NCBI GenBank assembly: GCA_963920705.1
Contig: OY987226.1
Span: forward strand, 31,857,686-31,921,685
Direction: 5' to 3'
DNA from: Odiellus spinosus
Taxonomy: Eukaryota > Arthropoda > Arachnida > Opiliones > Phalangiidae
DNA: 64,000 nucleotides
Shown: positions 13,301-23,661 of the stretch, piece after piece
How the letters are laid out: each line of letters begins with the position of its first letter
Position numbering within the stretch: position 1 is the first letter of the stretch
Notes under the pieces: generated by a model
What the model saw: the letters and a program-made list of their open reading frames with translations, nothing else
The model's database searches: none
Told to the model about the DNA's origin: nothing
Translations under genes and position numbers: made by a program

Positions 13301-14087
13301 GCCAATTTATATCCGAGTCAGAATATTTCTTGGGTTTTATAGGTAAATTTTAGTGATTTGTTTCATACAGACGAAGAATTATTTCACGGAAAGATTATTG
13401 AAATTGAGATTTTTAAAATAGTTTCTAATATATCTTCCGCTTTGTTTTAAGAAAGAAAGGCCAATCAAAGGTCATTTACTCACCGGCTCCTCTGATAGCG
13501 ATGGCGAATTGAAACAAAACCAAGAGCACGGAGGCCGTTACAACAATTCTCAACTCGCATTTCTCCATTTGCAAATCCCTTTCCAACTGGGTGAGAGACT
13601 GAACCAATTTAGCGATCTTAGGCGCTTGGCAAACCATAACCGCGACACCCATTAGGTAACCAGTCGATCTATAAATAACCAAAGCGATGTGGAAACGCGT
13701 TCGGATAGACGGATTTTCCATTCGCGATTGGATAAACGAAACTATCGCTATACAAAAGCAAAGAATGACGGCGATCCAGATGAAACTCGAATAAACTACG
13801 CTTAGCCAGGTATGTCGCCAAGAGAAAACGAAATGATCAGCGTTGCCGTCACGCGTACAGCGGCGAGAATAAACTAAAAGCCCCATAATTCGATAGCAAA
13901 ATCCGAGTAATTTGAACGAGAAGCCGACAGAAGTGCATCCCTCCTTTCCATGTTTCTGGGTTTCCTTTAGACAACCATGGTGGTGTAGTATTTCGTAGAT
14001 TGATTCAGCTGGCATCTCAACGTCACCATTATCCAAAATAATACTCTTGGGAGAGACGCGGCGGGTTGGAATTGGCAGTAGCTCCAT
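5136..14087 (-). CDS. Gr: Gustatory receptor (7TM chemoreceptor), six exons
   Basis: Exons (minus strand): 13484-14087, 9730-9953, 6857-7129, 5969-6040, 5808-5897, 5136-5246. All introns are GT..AG; phases are 1, then 0, 0, 0, 0. The product is about 457 aa, normal for arthropod gustatory receptors. Exon 1 starts at ATG 14087-14085 and holds a cytosolic N-terminus and hydrophobic segments near residues 95-118, 138-153 and 180-198. Exon 2 has one long membrane segment and a basic loop, exon 3 two segments. Exons 5-6 give the signature seventh segment: FSGAGIFDLDF, then ITYAVLLLQ. Short phase-0 3' exons are typical of the family. No internal stop was found. The ligand-gated cation channel role in taste is family knowledge; the ligand is unknown. 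The exon 4 donor (GTATTA) is the weakest junction. Confidence 0.82.
5308..5795. repeat. Foldback MITE inside the last Gr intron
   Basis: Inverted arms at about 5308-5448 and 5685-5795 share a core containing GGTGTTTATCGCCGA and GACGACGCACTACCCA. It lies wholly between exon 5 (ends 5808) and exon 6 (starts 5246), so it lengthens the intron without breaking the gene. The left arm carries about 31 extra bases. Confidence 0.75.
6125..6240. repeat. Short degenerate tandem repeat
   Basis: Several imperfect 16-18 bp units built on GCCGGAATATTGGCT, in Gr intron 3. Confidence 0.6.
6340..6590. repeat. Dispersed repeat, copy 1
   Basis: Loose repeats of GATTAACTAACCTAACC and GGGATGGGCTAG-type modules. 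The same mixture occurs at 10,680-10,985, so this is a dispersed degenerate repeat, not coding. Confidence 0.55.
7227..8685. mobile_element. Foldback element in Gr intron 2
   Basis: The ends are inverted copies starting CTAGGGTAGGGTCG (7227) and ending with its complement (8685). Similarity runs about 210-270 bp inward on both sides (to about 7500, and from about 8475). A further partial copy of the inner module (GAACG.CCCGATTCCA.TTCTGTACAC) lies near 8,130-8,200. No ORF. It lies between exons 2 and 3 of the receptor gene. Confidence 0.75.
8733..9510. repeat. Minisatellite, about 22-bp unit
   Basis: More than 30 head-to-tail copies of AGAAAGAAACCGTTTTAGAAATT with small variants. Changes such as ATTAG to ATAAG are clustered, showing local spread of variants within the array. 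In Gr intron 2. Confidence 0.95.
10020..10680. other. Intronic sequence with poly-T tract
   Basis: Inside Gr intron 1. A run of more than 30 T lies at about 10,270-10,303. The block near 10,410-10,540 is similar to 39,300-39,430, a dispersed repeat. No gene. Confidence 0.6.
10680..10985. repeat. Dispersed repeat, copy 2
   Basis: Same module mixture as 6,340-6,590: GATTAACTAACCTAAC and GATGGGCTAG units at irregular spacing. Confidence 0.5.
11193..11826. repeat. MITE end continuing into a 20-bp minisatellite
   Basis: From 11193 the sequence starts CGAGGGGGCAGACACTTG, the terminus of the MITE family complete at 13117-13231 and 30674-30780. Its inner GAGTTCGCCTGAGTTCACC part then passes into about 30 copies of a 20-bp unit (CGCGAGTTCGCCCGAGTCCA, itself two 10-bp halves). 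The matching right MITE end is missing. Long open frames on both strands follow from a unit length with few stops; I do not read them as genes. Confidence 0.85.
11838..12947. mobile_element. Foldback element in Gr intron 1
   Basis: Left arm about 11,838-12,060 and right arm about 12,715-12,947 are diverged inverted copies (both contain CTTCCCCGA-type and CGCCTGAAAAAA-type blocks in opposite orientation). The centre holds a GC-rich stretch with a long G run near 12,406-12,419. No ORF. Confidence 0.7.
13117..13231. mobile_element. 115-bp hAT-like MITE
   Basis: Imperfect terminal repeats (CTAGGGGCCAGACACTC; the other end reads CGAGGGGCAGACACTCG on the minus strand). The element is flanked by an exact 8-bp TSD AAACACCC at 13109-13116 and 13232-13239. 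Same family as 30674-30780 and the left end at 11193. Confidence 0.88.
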
Positions 14088-14099
14088 TTTCTCAGTGAC

Positions 14100-15080
14100 T
14101 TCAACGCTCTTTAGACTTTCCTAAACTAAGTAGAAAAGAGGTAAGACTGATCTTGGGTGCGGCTCTTAAAAACAAACCAAACAAAAGGTCAAAATGCTGC
14201 GGGATAATGACGCTCCCGCGACTGTTTCGAAGAATTTTCCTGACCAAACATTGAAAGTAATTATTTTATACGTTTGAGTATCGTGATCCACGGTCATCTG
14301 ACAACGGTACGAAAACTTCGAATTACCTGTTTAGAATAAATAAACCGTGTTCGTCGTCTTTTCATTGATCTGATGTGAAGCCGGCTGGCTGGCACGCGTC
14401 GTGCCCGCCGATCAAAACTTTAAGGTATTCGAATACCGGCTCGCTATTGTAAACCATCGCCCCTATTATAAAATAATCAATCGAAACGGTATGTTTAACG
14501 CTTAAGAGTTTCGGGATTAATTTTGGACCTACAAAAAGCTTTAATATAATTTCACCCAGTATGATATTGTACGTATGTTATTATTAAAATACATAGGTTT
14601 CAATAAAGGGGATAAAGAAAATTCCTTCCCTCTAACCCAACTTCCCCTTTAACGCAGTGTTGCCAAGCGGTCAGCCCTGTTAATAGCTAACGTTATGAAA
14701 CCGTCTCACCTTTAACTGTTTTCTCTGACGCTTGCTAGCATCAAAGTCGCTTATAATCGGAAGGTTATTGACGATTGACGTCACTAATGAGGTTTAAAAA
14801 CGTCAACAAGCCACTCCCGCAACTTCAAGTTTAACGTGGCCAAATCGCTCCCTTGAGAATCCCTTGGTAACAATAAACTACCAGCATGTTTTGGATTGTT
14901 TTTCTCTAGCCGTTCAAAAAGCAGATATTAGATGATTAAAATCACGGTTTCGTCCTTATATACCATTAAATAACTAGTTTTAAGCAGTTTTAAATTATAC
15001 CGGGGGGGGAATAAGAGAAAAGGGGATAATGTTTCAGGCTATCTTAAACTCAGCTTAGACGTCTCTAGTTCTCTATCATA
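14100..15080. other. Upstream region of the Gr gene
   Basis: About 1 kb before the receptor start codon. I see no convincing TATA box and no other gene. Confidence 0.5.
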
Positions 15081-15081
15081 A

Positions 15082-15321
15082 TAGATGATTCCATAAAGTC
15101 TGACTATGTCCAACCTTGAAAAATGCTAACATCTTCCGTAGAAACGGGTTCTATTTAACGGCTATTTTTGTTAGTTTCAAGGTTGGCAAACGTATAGAAA
15201 ATGCTATACTTTGAACCAACCTTGAAAAAACGCTAAATTTTCAATAGAAACGGGTGCTTTTTAACGGCTATTTTATCTGTTTCTACATTATTGTATATGT
15301 TACTTTATAGAACCATCTATT
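15082..15321. repeat. Small inverted-repeat element with internal duplication
   Basis: Outer ends are imperfect inverted repeats (ATAGATGATTCCATAAAGT and its counterpart near 15,302-15,321). Inside, a block of about 65 bp beginning CCAACCTTGAAAAA is present twice in direct orientation, near 15,111 and 15,218. Confidence 0.55.
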
Positions 15322-16087
15322 CCTCTAAGATCCATTTAACACGTCGATCCAGCTATAGTAAGATCGGAGCTCATCTAATTCGCTCATCCCTCCAAAGTAA
15401 CCTTTTCCTCCACCTATCCAGCCCGTTCCTCCTCTTTTAATGGATCGTGCAATACAGGACAGTCATACCACAGAAACCTTTTGCCGTTCTTGTTGAAAAT
15501 AAGCAGATGTCACCTCGATTTATTTCTTCCCTTTATTAGCGGGAACTTAAGAGTCACGCGCATTGTTCGGTTCGATGGAAGAAATCGATACTTTTCTTTA
15601 CTCTCTTTAAAAGAAGATTATCTTGATTATTACGTGTATGTGTTAAATTGATTCGGGAATATTCTGTAACTTCCATTACAAAACTATTGTTGTATTTGTA
15701 CGCGTTTTAATGATAAACGTTTATAATCAACAACTAGATTATTATTCTATTTTTATAAGTTGTAGCGCGATATTATTAATATACAACCTATAGTTGAACA
15801 CTAATTCATAAGAAATCAAATCCCATATAGCCGTGGTACATTTTGTCAGAGTGATAACTGAGATCATCATGATAATTTACATTTCCAGTATCCGGCTGTC
15901 CATTGAATAGAGAGAAAGGTAGTTTGAAAAAATCAATACTTTGATCGTGTATGAGTGCTTTTCATGGTTAAACAAAGGTTTAAATACTGAAACAGTGTTG
16001 ATGTTTATGAAGTTATAGAGAAAAATGTGCTTAAATAGGTTACAAAACAAGCTAGATTAAATCAATTGAAATAAGTAAATTTTTGGT

Positions 16088-16560
16088 AAAGGAGTAAGTC
16101 ATAATCGGAATAAGTCAATTGTTTTTGTTACAGGAGTAAGTCATAATCGGAATAAGTCAATTGTTTTTGTTACAGGAGTAAGTCATAATCGGAATATGTC
16201 ATAATTGTTTTTTGTAACAGGAATAAGTCATAATCGGATTAAGTCATAATCGGATTAAGTCATAATCGGATTAATTCATAATCGGATTAAGTAATAATCG
16301 GATTAAGTCATAATCGGATTAAGTCATAATCGGATTAAGTCATAATCGGATTAAGTCATAATCGGATAAGTCATAATCCGATTAAGTAATAATCGGATTA
16401 ATTCATAATCGGATTAAGTCATGCTCGGATTAAGTCATAATCGGATAATTCATAATCCGATTAAGTTATAAATGATTAAGTCATAATCCGATTAAGTTAT
16501 AAATGATTAAGTTCTAATTGGGTTAAATCCTAATCGGGTAAAGTCATAATCGGGTTAAGA
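16088..16560. repeat. Minisatellite, about 16-bp unit
   Basis: About three 43-bp higher-order units at the left (ending TTTTTGTTACAGGAGTAAG), then about 20 copies of AAGTCATAATCGGATT and variants, some inverted (AATCCGATT). No coding. Confidence 0.9.
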
Positions 16561-18060
16561 TAAGCGCAATATATTTATCCGAAAATTTCGAGTATCATAA
16601 TTCATCAGGAGTAACCCATTAAATTGAGGTTAAACCCTAAACAAACTAGTATTGGTATATGATTTAGTTGAGAAATATGAATAGTTTAAAAGTCATAGTG
16701 TGAGAATTAAAATAAATTTAAAGGATTAGATCTCAGAAGCAGGATATCATAATTGGCGACTAAGTCTTTGTGGGATAAAATGCAAGCTCTATTATCAGGA
16801 GGCAGGTTATTTCAGCCTTATCAATAAAGCTAACTACACATTCAATTTTAATATTATAAAATTGAAAAGTAAAATATAAAATCATGCATTATCAAACTTT
16901 TTTACTACAGTGCCTATTTTAATATTATAAAACTCAAAAGTAAAACATATTTAATCATGCATTTTGAAGGCCGGGTATCCATTTAAATATTAAAGACTCT
17001 TTTAACAAGTTATTTTTGAACGATTTAAACTGTTGTGAAATGCGTAAAAAGTATCAAAACTCACCAAAGGTTTCGCTGTAGTTTTCAATTTATTATCAAA
17101 GTTCCAAACTATAGTCTCGTTTAGCTTAAATATGTTTCTAAGGAATTTTAGAATGGAACGTGAGAAAAGTTAGTTGCTGATATTATATCATATAAAATGG
17201 CCCGTGAACAAAACTAACTCTTGTGGGCGGCCTATTTCGGGAAAATGACGATATTCAGACCCATCACTAAATATCAATGGATATGGACTATAGGAACTGC
17301 GGAGTTTAAACGGTTATTCCCCCTTTAGTCCAAAAGCGTTGGTCGAATGGGGGCCTCATTGGCCAAATATGGTGGATTCCCAATTCGCCCAGACCAAAAA
17401 TTATTTTCCCATTTCACCCAAAACGTATTCGCCAATTCCCCTTTGACCCAAAATATTCCTGCTGCATTTTTTAGTTCTAAAAACATTACATTAAACGATA
17501 CCACAAGTAAATCATCCCCAAGTATACAAGACGCCATACTACGGGTTACAATGATGAAGGTCCGATTTCCTCAGTCAATGATTCCACCCTAAGTATTCCA
17601 AATTTCTACAGAAGAGCGGTATGGCCCAGTATTGCTGGTAGAGTAAATCAAACTTGAACTCGCGACGCGCCGGCGAGAGCCTCCTTCGTTTCGCGAGAGA
17701 GAGGGGAAAGCCGAGTTTCTTCGTTACATTTCCTACCCCCCTTAACGATTCTACAGACGACGCGCGAAGTCGCGAACGAACTTCAACGAAGGCAAAATAT
17801 TTAGCACCGCGTACTTAGTTCCTATCTTAACCGCTAGAGAGGGCAATTTCGACTTCTGTTTCTCGGCCGTTTTACAATTTTGAGATTTTTCCTCTCTCCC
17901 CGCGCGAAAGTTGTGACGACACAACTCTCAGACCTTCAGTTCATTCGTTATATGCCCGGTTGTAGACTTGAAGCATGATTTACCTGTGACGATACTTTAA
18001 GCGTTTTAAAATTGTATTCATTTGAAAAAAGGAAATCAAATGGATTCAATCGTCTAGAGG
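16561..18060. other. Non-coding stretch with a GC-richer block
   Basis: No gene supported. 17,330-17,460 has degenerate repeats on a CAATTCGCC/CCCATTTCACCC theme. 17,655-17,920 is richer in CpG than its surroundings and carries GCGCGAAGTCGCGAACG-like words; it could be regulatory, but nothing specific is recognisable. Confidence 0.4.
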
Positions 18061-18086
18061 ACAAATAGTCCCGGTAGTTCGCGAGA

Positions 18087-18215
18087 AGGTTGGGTTCGGT
18101 TAGTTAAGGTTGGGTTCCGTTAGTTAAGGCTGGGTTCCGTTAGTTAAGGCTGGGTTCCGTTAGTTAAGGCTGGGTTCCGTTAGTTAAGGCTGGGTTCGGT
18201 TCGGTTGGGTTGGGT
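18087..18215. repeat. 21-bp tandem repeat
   Basis: About six copies of GGCTGGGTTCCGTTAGTTAA. Confidence 0.85.
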
Positions 18216-19125
18216 TCTGATAGTTAAATAATACTTAAATAAAATTATGTATTTATTTGGAAACTGAATAAAAAATAAGCATTGAAAATGCCTTACCTTG
18301 AAAAAATTATAAAATCGGGACGATTGGGATTGGGTTACTTTGGATTGGGCGAAATGGGAATTGGGCCAAATGTTTTTGGGGTTAATCGGGGTACAACCGT
18401 CTAAATCTACGACTTTCAAATCTCATAGGCTGGGACGGGTTTTGTTGGAACTCTATGGGATTTTAATATAGTTTTGATATTTCATATATCTCCTTGTCGG
18501 AACTCCCCGAGTACAAATTAGTCCATGACTACTGTTATTTAGTGGGGATCTGAATATTGTCATGTAGCCGTTATTTCTTACAAACATCTCTTTCGGTTCA
18601 CAAGCTCTTCAAGAAATTGACTCGTTTAAAAAAGTCTTAAGTTTCTTTGAGACTAATTTCGTAATTTCAATAATTAGCCAGAAATATCTCGTAAGACTTT
18701 GACAAGTTTTAATATTTTTAGTCGTGTTTTACCAGTCAAAATTGCTTAAAAATAAATTGTTTCCAGAGGCTAGTATCGCTTTTATAAATTAACTCTCGCA
18801 AATACCTTAACGTAATGAATATGACTTAAAAAGTTAAAAATACAAATAAAATCGACAATTAGCTTTATAAAGTTAAATTTCGGTGATTAAAAAATATTTT
18901 GGTTTTCTAAACAATAATTTTTCGTAAATATTTCACAAAATAATTTATGGCTAGTGTTCATTTTACTTGGCCATTAGAATCAGTGAATTTAAATTTTTTA
19001 AATTCCATCGGTTATATTTAAGCAAAGATTCTTGTCCCATTGGACCGAATCCTAGAGCTTTTTGTTCGGTCGAATGGCATTGTCCCATTTAAACAGATGA
19101 TGTCAATGAGGCCCTTTTCCTGTTT

Positions 19126-19671
19126 TTGGATAAAATAAACACTGCTCACAATGACAGTTGCCCAATAATTACGATAAAACCTAAAGCTAACACAAAGAAG
19201 TTTACAAGCTCTCAATGGTTAACAAATGATATAAAACAGCTCATAGAAACCAAAAATCAGGCCGGGAAAAGGGCCAAAAGGACACCAAGTGAGGAGAATA
19301 CTCGAATATTTAAAAATTTAAGAAATCAGTGTAATAACTTAATTAGAAACGAAAAAAACAAATTTTTAAGGACACAATTACTTAATCAATCTTCTCTAAG
19401 GAATACATGGAAGGTAATTAATAATCTTCTAGGTAAAAACAAAAACCGATCCACCTCCACCCCTGCTACAATAGGACCAAATGAATTAAACTCATTTTTT
19501 ACGGAAATCCCAGCAAAATTAGCTAGCGATGGTTCACTGGAATCGATCAAACATATTCCAAACTCAATGGGCTTAATGCCAACCGATGACAGGGAAGTTC
19601 TAAGTACTATAAACAAACTCAGAGAAGAAGCCGCACCTGATGGACTCACACCTAGACTAATCAAAACATGA
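19126..19671 (+). pseudogene. Non-LTR retrotransposon fragment (endonuclease-RT linker)
   Basis: A 181-codon open stretch shows the region typical of LINE ORF2 between endonuclease and reverse transcriptase: SQWLTNDIKQLI, a basic helical segment with R.NEKNKF and TWKVINNLLG, then NSFFTEIPAKLA, and finally INKLREEAAPDGLTPRLIK, which matches the start of the RT domain. Neither the endonuclease core nor the rest of the RT follows. It ends at the hairpin at 19667, so it is a truncated dead copy. Jockey/CR1-like clades are the nearest match I can suggest. Confidence 0.72.
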
Positions 19672-19704
19672 ATTTATACATCATGTGGGATGTATAAATT
19701 CATG
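19667..19704. repeat. Perfect 16-bp hairpin at a transposon boundary
   Basis: CATGAATTTATACATC, a 6-nt loop, then the exact reverse complement. It lies where the retroelement fragment stops and just before the next transposon ORF. Confidence 0.8.
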
Positions 19705-19726
19705 GTAGCGTTAAGCCAAAAACGTC

Positions 19727-21049
19727 ATGGATAAAGAAAAATATATGGACCATTTGGTCAAGTTAAATATAAAAAAGTTGAAAGTTTTATGTACAAACAT
19801 GGGAATAAAATTTAAAACTAAATGGAGAAAGTGTGAGTACATAGAGGAAATTATGAAAAAAGTACGCGAAAATGATGGAAATCTACCCATGGAGAAAGAA
19901 AGCGCAGCTGAGGCAGACGACGTTAAGGCTAAGCCTAGGTCGCTTAGTTTACAAATTCCGGAAAACGATAGTTCAATAATAGAAAATCTTGAAAACACTT
20001 TCAATTTTTTTAATGAATGTGTTAAGTGCAATATTCCCGGTGAATGTTTATGCAAAAGGAAAGCATCAACACCAATATCAAAGCCACAGAAAAAGAAGAA
20101 GCCGGAACTCACTCTTGGCACCAGTGTTCATAAGTATTTCCAGGGTTAGTTATAATGAGCCTTTTAGTTTTTATTTTTAATAACTTAATAATAGACATTT
20201 ATTCTCATTATTTAATATTTTTAATGATTAGAATTATGTGGACAAGATGCACCGCAACCAGACCAAATCTCAAATTGTAAAAAAAAAAAATCCGATTCCA
20301 TCAACTATACCATTGATTACTAGCGTTGAAGTGTACTACTATCTGGTACAACAAAAATCTGTGATAGACAATTCAAATAAACATTTTAAGGGATTTTAGA
20401 AATCGGTGGCACACCATGAAGCTAAAGATATTGTTGGTGGATTAGAAACTAGTCTCGTGAGTTTACTCATTTGTTGTTTGCAGTAATTTTATCCAAGATA
20501 TTAATTTTTCTTTTTGAATTGAAAAAGGTGTATGATCAATTCTTATACATTAGGTCCAGGTGTTATCCATCTATGAAAGCTGAGAGATACAGAGTTGTAG
20601 TTCTAGACTCGTTGGATCGTACAATTTGTGGTGGCGCTTGCGAATGCACAATCGGGTACGTTGTTGACCATTATCTATTTGCACAAGTAAATCAAGTGCT
20701 ATTTGTTATTGATTTGTAAAGCTTATCAAACCCTTTATGACCATTTTAATCCAAATTTTATCGTTTTAAAAATTAAAGGAAGTCAGGAGCCTGCATTCAT
20801 GTAGGGGCTTTGCTCTTATACGTGGAAAATTACGTCAAGATGAAAGATGATGATTTTCAAGTGTCATGCACTTCAAAACCTCGCGCTTGGAATGCTCCAA
20901 AAACTAGAAAAACTGTCTGTAAACCATTAACAGAAATAAGCTTCAACAGGCCCCGATTATATGTGGAAATCAACAAAACAGATGATAATACGCTTTCTAA
21001 ATTTGATCCGAGGCACTGGGGCATATATTTGTCAACCAAAGCTCTTTAG
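19727..21049 (+). pseudogene. Transposon ORF with SWIM-type zinc finger (YqaJ-associated type), decayed
   Basis: The N-terminal piece (19727 to about 20,144, ATG at 19727) is 139 codons, lysine-rich, with a SAP-like start, and ends at a possible donor (GG|GTTAGT). Further pieces are in other frames, interrupted by an A-run near 20,279 and a stop near 20,397. At 20,540-20,660 the sequence reads YIRSRCYPSMK.ERY.V, then CECTIG. At 20,780-20,830 CIHVGALLLYVE follows, completing the C.C...C.H SWIM finger. After it comes SCTSKPRAWNAP, usual in proteins with a SWIM finger followed by a YqaJ-type exonuclease in animal DNA transposons. The exonuclease itself is absent. Domain assignment is from memory of the family. 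Confidence 0.6.
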
Positions 21050-21067
21050 TGCAGTAAAAATAAATTA

Positions 21068-22540
21068 TGACCTGGGCAAAATTGCAACACAAATGATTCT
21101 TTTTGCATTTTATTGTAAAAAGTGTCTATTTTAACATATTCAAAATCCCCATTAATCCCGGCCCAGGAAATCAGTCAAAATCCAAGATGGCGGCTGAATT
21201 TTGTATTTTTCATTTAAAAATTTATAACTTTGTTATTTATGATGTTATTTCAATGAAATTTGGCGGAAATGTTTAAAATACAAAGATAAAAGTATAAAAA
21301 ATATCTCCTGACTTATAATTTTTTTTTTCAAAATGGCGGCCATTTTAATATTTAACTTTTTAGTTTTGAAATATTTAAATGGCCGCGATTTTATTATACT
21401 TTATTTTTGTATATAAATAAAATGATGGAAGGTATTGAATCACTCAAATTGTCTATTATACATTAGAGAAAACTTTATTATACATTAGACTTACAAGAAC
21501 AAAAAACCATTATTTCAAAGTATGGGTCATTTTCCATTCTTGAATAAAATTTAAAATGACTTGGCTGTTTTTTCACATTCTTCATAATCTTCATCTGTAC
21601 TTTCGATTTCTTCATCTTGTATTCGCTGCGGACTATTTTCACAATTTGTTTCTTGACACTGACCACATGAACTAGTAAATTCCAAACCATTCTTTCGGCA
21701 ACCGCATTTCATGACACCACAGCCGGTTTTGCAGTTACATCTCACTATGCATAATATACTTTTAGGTGCTGGTGGCAAATCCATTGTTTTCGGTACATAC
21801 ATATTATCATGTATACTCCATCCCCAGTCTGTTGGGTTCATGCCTTCTTGCTTTTGTTTCCATATACAAATTTGCAAATATGCACGGAGGCTATCTTCAG
21901 AGGTAGCCTTATAGGGAACTTAAGACAGAAAAGTCCAGCTTGCGAAGTAAAGCTGAAAGGCTCACCGAGTTCTCTCACGGGGATCTTAAAGCTCAAAAGC
22001 TCTGCAAAGAGTAAAATGGTCGTTTCTACGGTAAGAAAGCCGCGTCTCTTCTAGTATTTTTATATCTAAAAAACATCTCATTCATTTTCCCGTTTACGCA
22101 TCTCGTGAATTACTAGCGTGATTATAAAAATATATTTAACGATTCGTATGAAGGTAATGTACAAGTACAATGTAAATGGAATGCTTTAGTACATAATAAT
22201 TAATATTTGAGTGTAGGTTTTTTAAATGGCGGCCACTGTAATATTTCAAAACTAAAAAGTTAAATATTAAAATGGCCGCCATTTTGAAAAAAAAAAAATT
22301 ATAATAAGTCAGGAGATATTTTTTATACTTTTATCTTTGTATTTTAAACATTTCCGCCAAATAACATCATAAATAACAAAGTTATAAATTTTTAAATGAC
22401 AAATACAAAATTCAGCCGCCATCTTGGATTTTGACTGATTTCCTGGGCCAGGATTAATGGGGATTTTGAATATGTTAAAATAGACACTTTTACAATAAAA
22501 TGCAAAAAGAATCATTTGTGTTGCAATTTTGCCCAGGTCA
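21068..22540. mobile_element. Transposon with about 330-bp terminal inverted repeats
   Basis: The left end (21068) reads TGACCTGGGCAAAATTGC and the right end is its inverse at 22540. The arms run about 330 bp (to about 21,405 and from about 22,215). Both contain AAAATGGCGGCCATTTT and AAGATGGCGGC palindromic words. Between them is a cysteine-rich ORF on the minus strand. No TSD could be confirmed. It probably inserted in the transposase relic that starts at 22,560. Confidence 0.78.
21551..21877 (-). CDS. CXC-like cysteine-rich transposon protein fragment
   Basis: About 108 codons inside the element with 330-bp inverted repeats. NPTDWGW, then DLPPAPKSIL, then a dense cysteine block, CNCKTGCGVMKCGCRKNG...CGQCQETNC, and an acidic tail. 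This order resembles a widespread uncharacterised arthropod family with a tesmin/CXC-like cysteine motif often found in transposon-rich DNA. Only the C-terminal end of such a protein is present and the start is not defined, so it may be non-functional. Confidence 0.5.
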   Translation of the reverse strand: MQICIWKQKQEGMNPTDWGWSIHDNMYVPKTMDLPPAPKSILCIVRCNCKTGCGVMKCGCRKNGLEFTSSCGQCQETNCENSPQRIQDEEIESTDEDYEECEKTAKSF

Positions 22541-22559
22541 AGGGAATTTTTCCACTATA

Positions 22560-22915
22560 GGGAAGGGGAAGAGTTCCGCTAGTTCCAACTTCATCAGCTT
22601 AATCCAGGTAGAAAATATTCGAGATGGAAATTTCAAATCGATCGGCAATGTCTTGGTGGAATAGTTCGACTTTCAGTCTCATCATCACAGCGAGAAATTC
22701 ATCCTATAGGGCAAGTTTACGAATCCTCTTAGCTGAACCTTTATTTTCCTTCACACCAGAATATGTCATTCTTTCAGCTTTAGGCTTTAAGAACCTAAGA
22801 AAAAGTTGGAAATTAAATTATAAACTGTTTCTAACTCATAATTATTTAATAACTTACGTAAAAAGCCACATGAAAATATTGAACGTTGGTAAACCAGTGT
22901 AAAATATAGTCATTC
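22560..22915 (-). pseudogene. DDE_Tnp_4-type transposase relic (helix-turn-helix region)
   Basis: Minus strand. Exon 22858 upward encodes MTIFYTGLPTFNIFMWLF. A clean 63-bp intron (22795-22857, GTAAGT...TTAG) follows, then exon 22794 downward continues in frame with FLKPKAERMTY and, after a stop, DEFLAVMMRLKVELFHQD, the helix-turn-helix that precedes the DDE domain in THAP/DDE_Tnp_4 transposases. Another stop comes soon after, and the catalytic domain is missing: the element at 21068-22540 begins there. Confidence 0.7.
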
Positions 22916-22975
22916 CATCATTGTCACTGATTTTATCAATACCCCAAACCTTTTTCTGCAGTAGATAAATATATA

Positions 22976-23214
22976 ACAAGATGGTCAAGCCCATAGAAAT
23001 AGCTAGACCCCTTACATTGTAAAAGAGGCTGAAAGGAATGATTCTATAGCAGGGGCTTGTTATGCATGCATAAACGCTCTTTAAACAATTTGAATGGCGT
23101 CTCAAGATTCCTTTAAACACGAAGTTGCGGAAATTTTCCGAGCCGAATATATGACCGTGAGCGTTTTTATGCGATATATTGAAAAAGACGAATATCCCCG
23201 CAGTCATTGCATTC
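22976..23214. repeat. Dispersed repeat shared with 41.83-41.99 kb
   Basis: Begins CAAGATGGTCAAGCCCATAG and contains GTTATGCATGCATAAACGC. The inverse copy at 41,826-41,990 shows the same blocks, each followed outward by an AAATCRTGTTT-type minisatellite. The apparent ORF across it (minus) is an accident of the repeat. Confidence 0.7.
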
Positions 23215-23660
23215 AAATAATGTTTTCCAAATCATGTTTTCCAAATCGTGTTTTCCAAATCGTGTTTTTCAAATCGTGTTTTTCAAATCGTGTTTTTCAA
23301 ATCGTGTTTTTCAAATCGTGTTTTTCAAATCGTGTTTTTCAAATCGTGTTTTTCAAATCGTGTTTTTCAAATCGTGTTTTTCAAATCGTGTTTTTCAAAT
23401 CGTGTTTTTCAAATCGTGTTTTTCAAATCGTGTTTTCCAAATCGTGTTTTCCAATTCGTGTTTTCCAATTCGTGTTTTTCAATTCGTGTTTTCCAATTCG
23501 TGTTTTTCAAATCGTGTTTTCCAAATCGTGTTTTTCAAATCGTGTTTTTCAAATCGTGTTTTTCAAATCGTGTTTTTCAAATCGTGTTTTTCAAATCGTG
23601 TTTTTCAAATCGTGTTTTTCAAATCATGTTGTTCAAATCATGTTTTTCAAATCATGTTTT
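23215..23660. repeat. 15-bp minisatellite
   Basis: About 30 copies of CAAATCGTGTTTTTC. Because 15 is a multiple of 3, all three plus frames stay open and give artificial FKSCFSNRVFQIV repeats; not coding. Confidence 0.95.
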
Positions 23661-23661
23661 T

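Noticed and set aside
22854-23216. 120-codon minus ORF first taken for a second gustatory receptor exon
   Set aside because: The hydrophobic part is a dispersed repeat also found at 41.8 kb, and the end (FYTGLPTFNIFMWLF) joins in phase to a THAP/DDE transposase exon.
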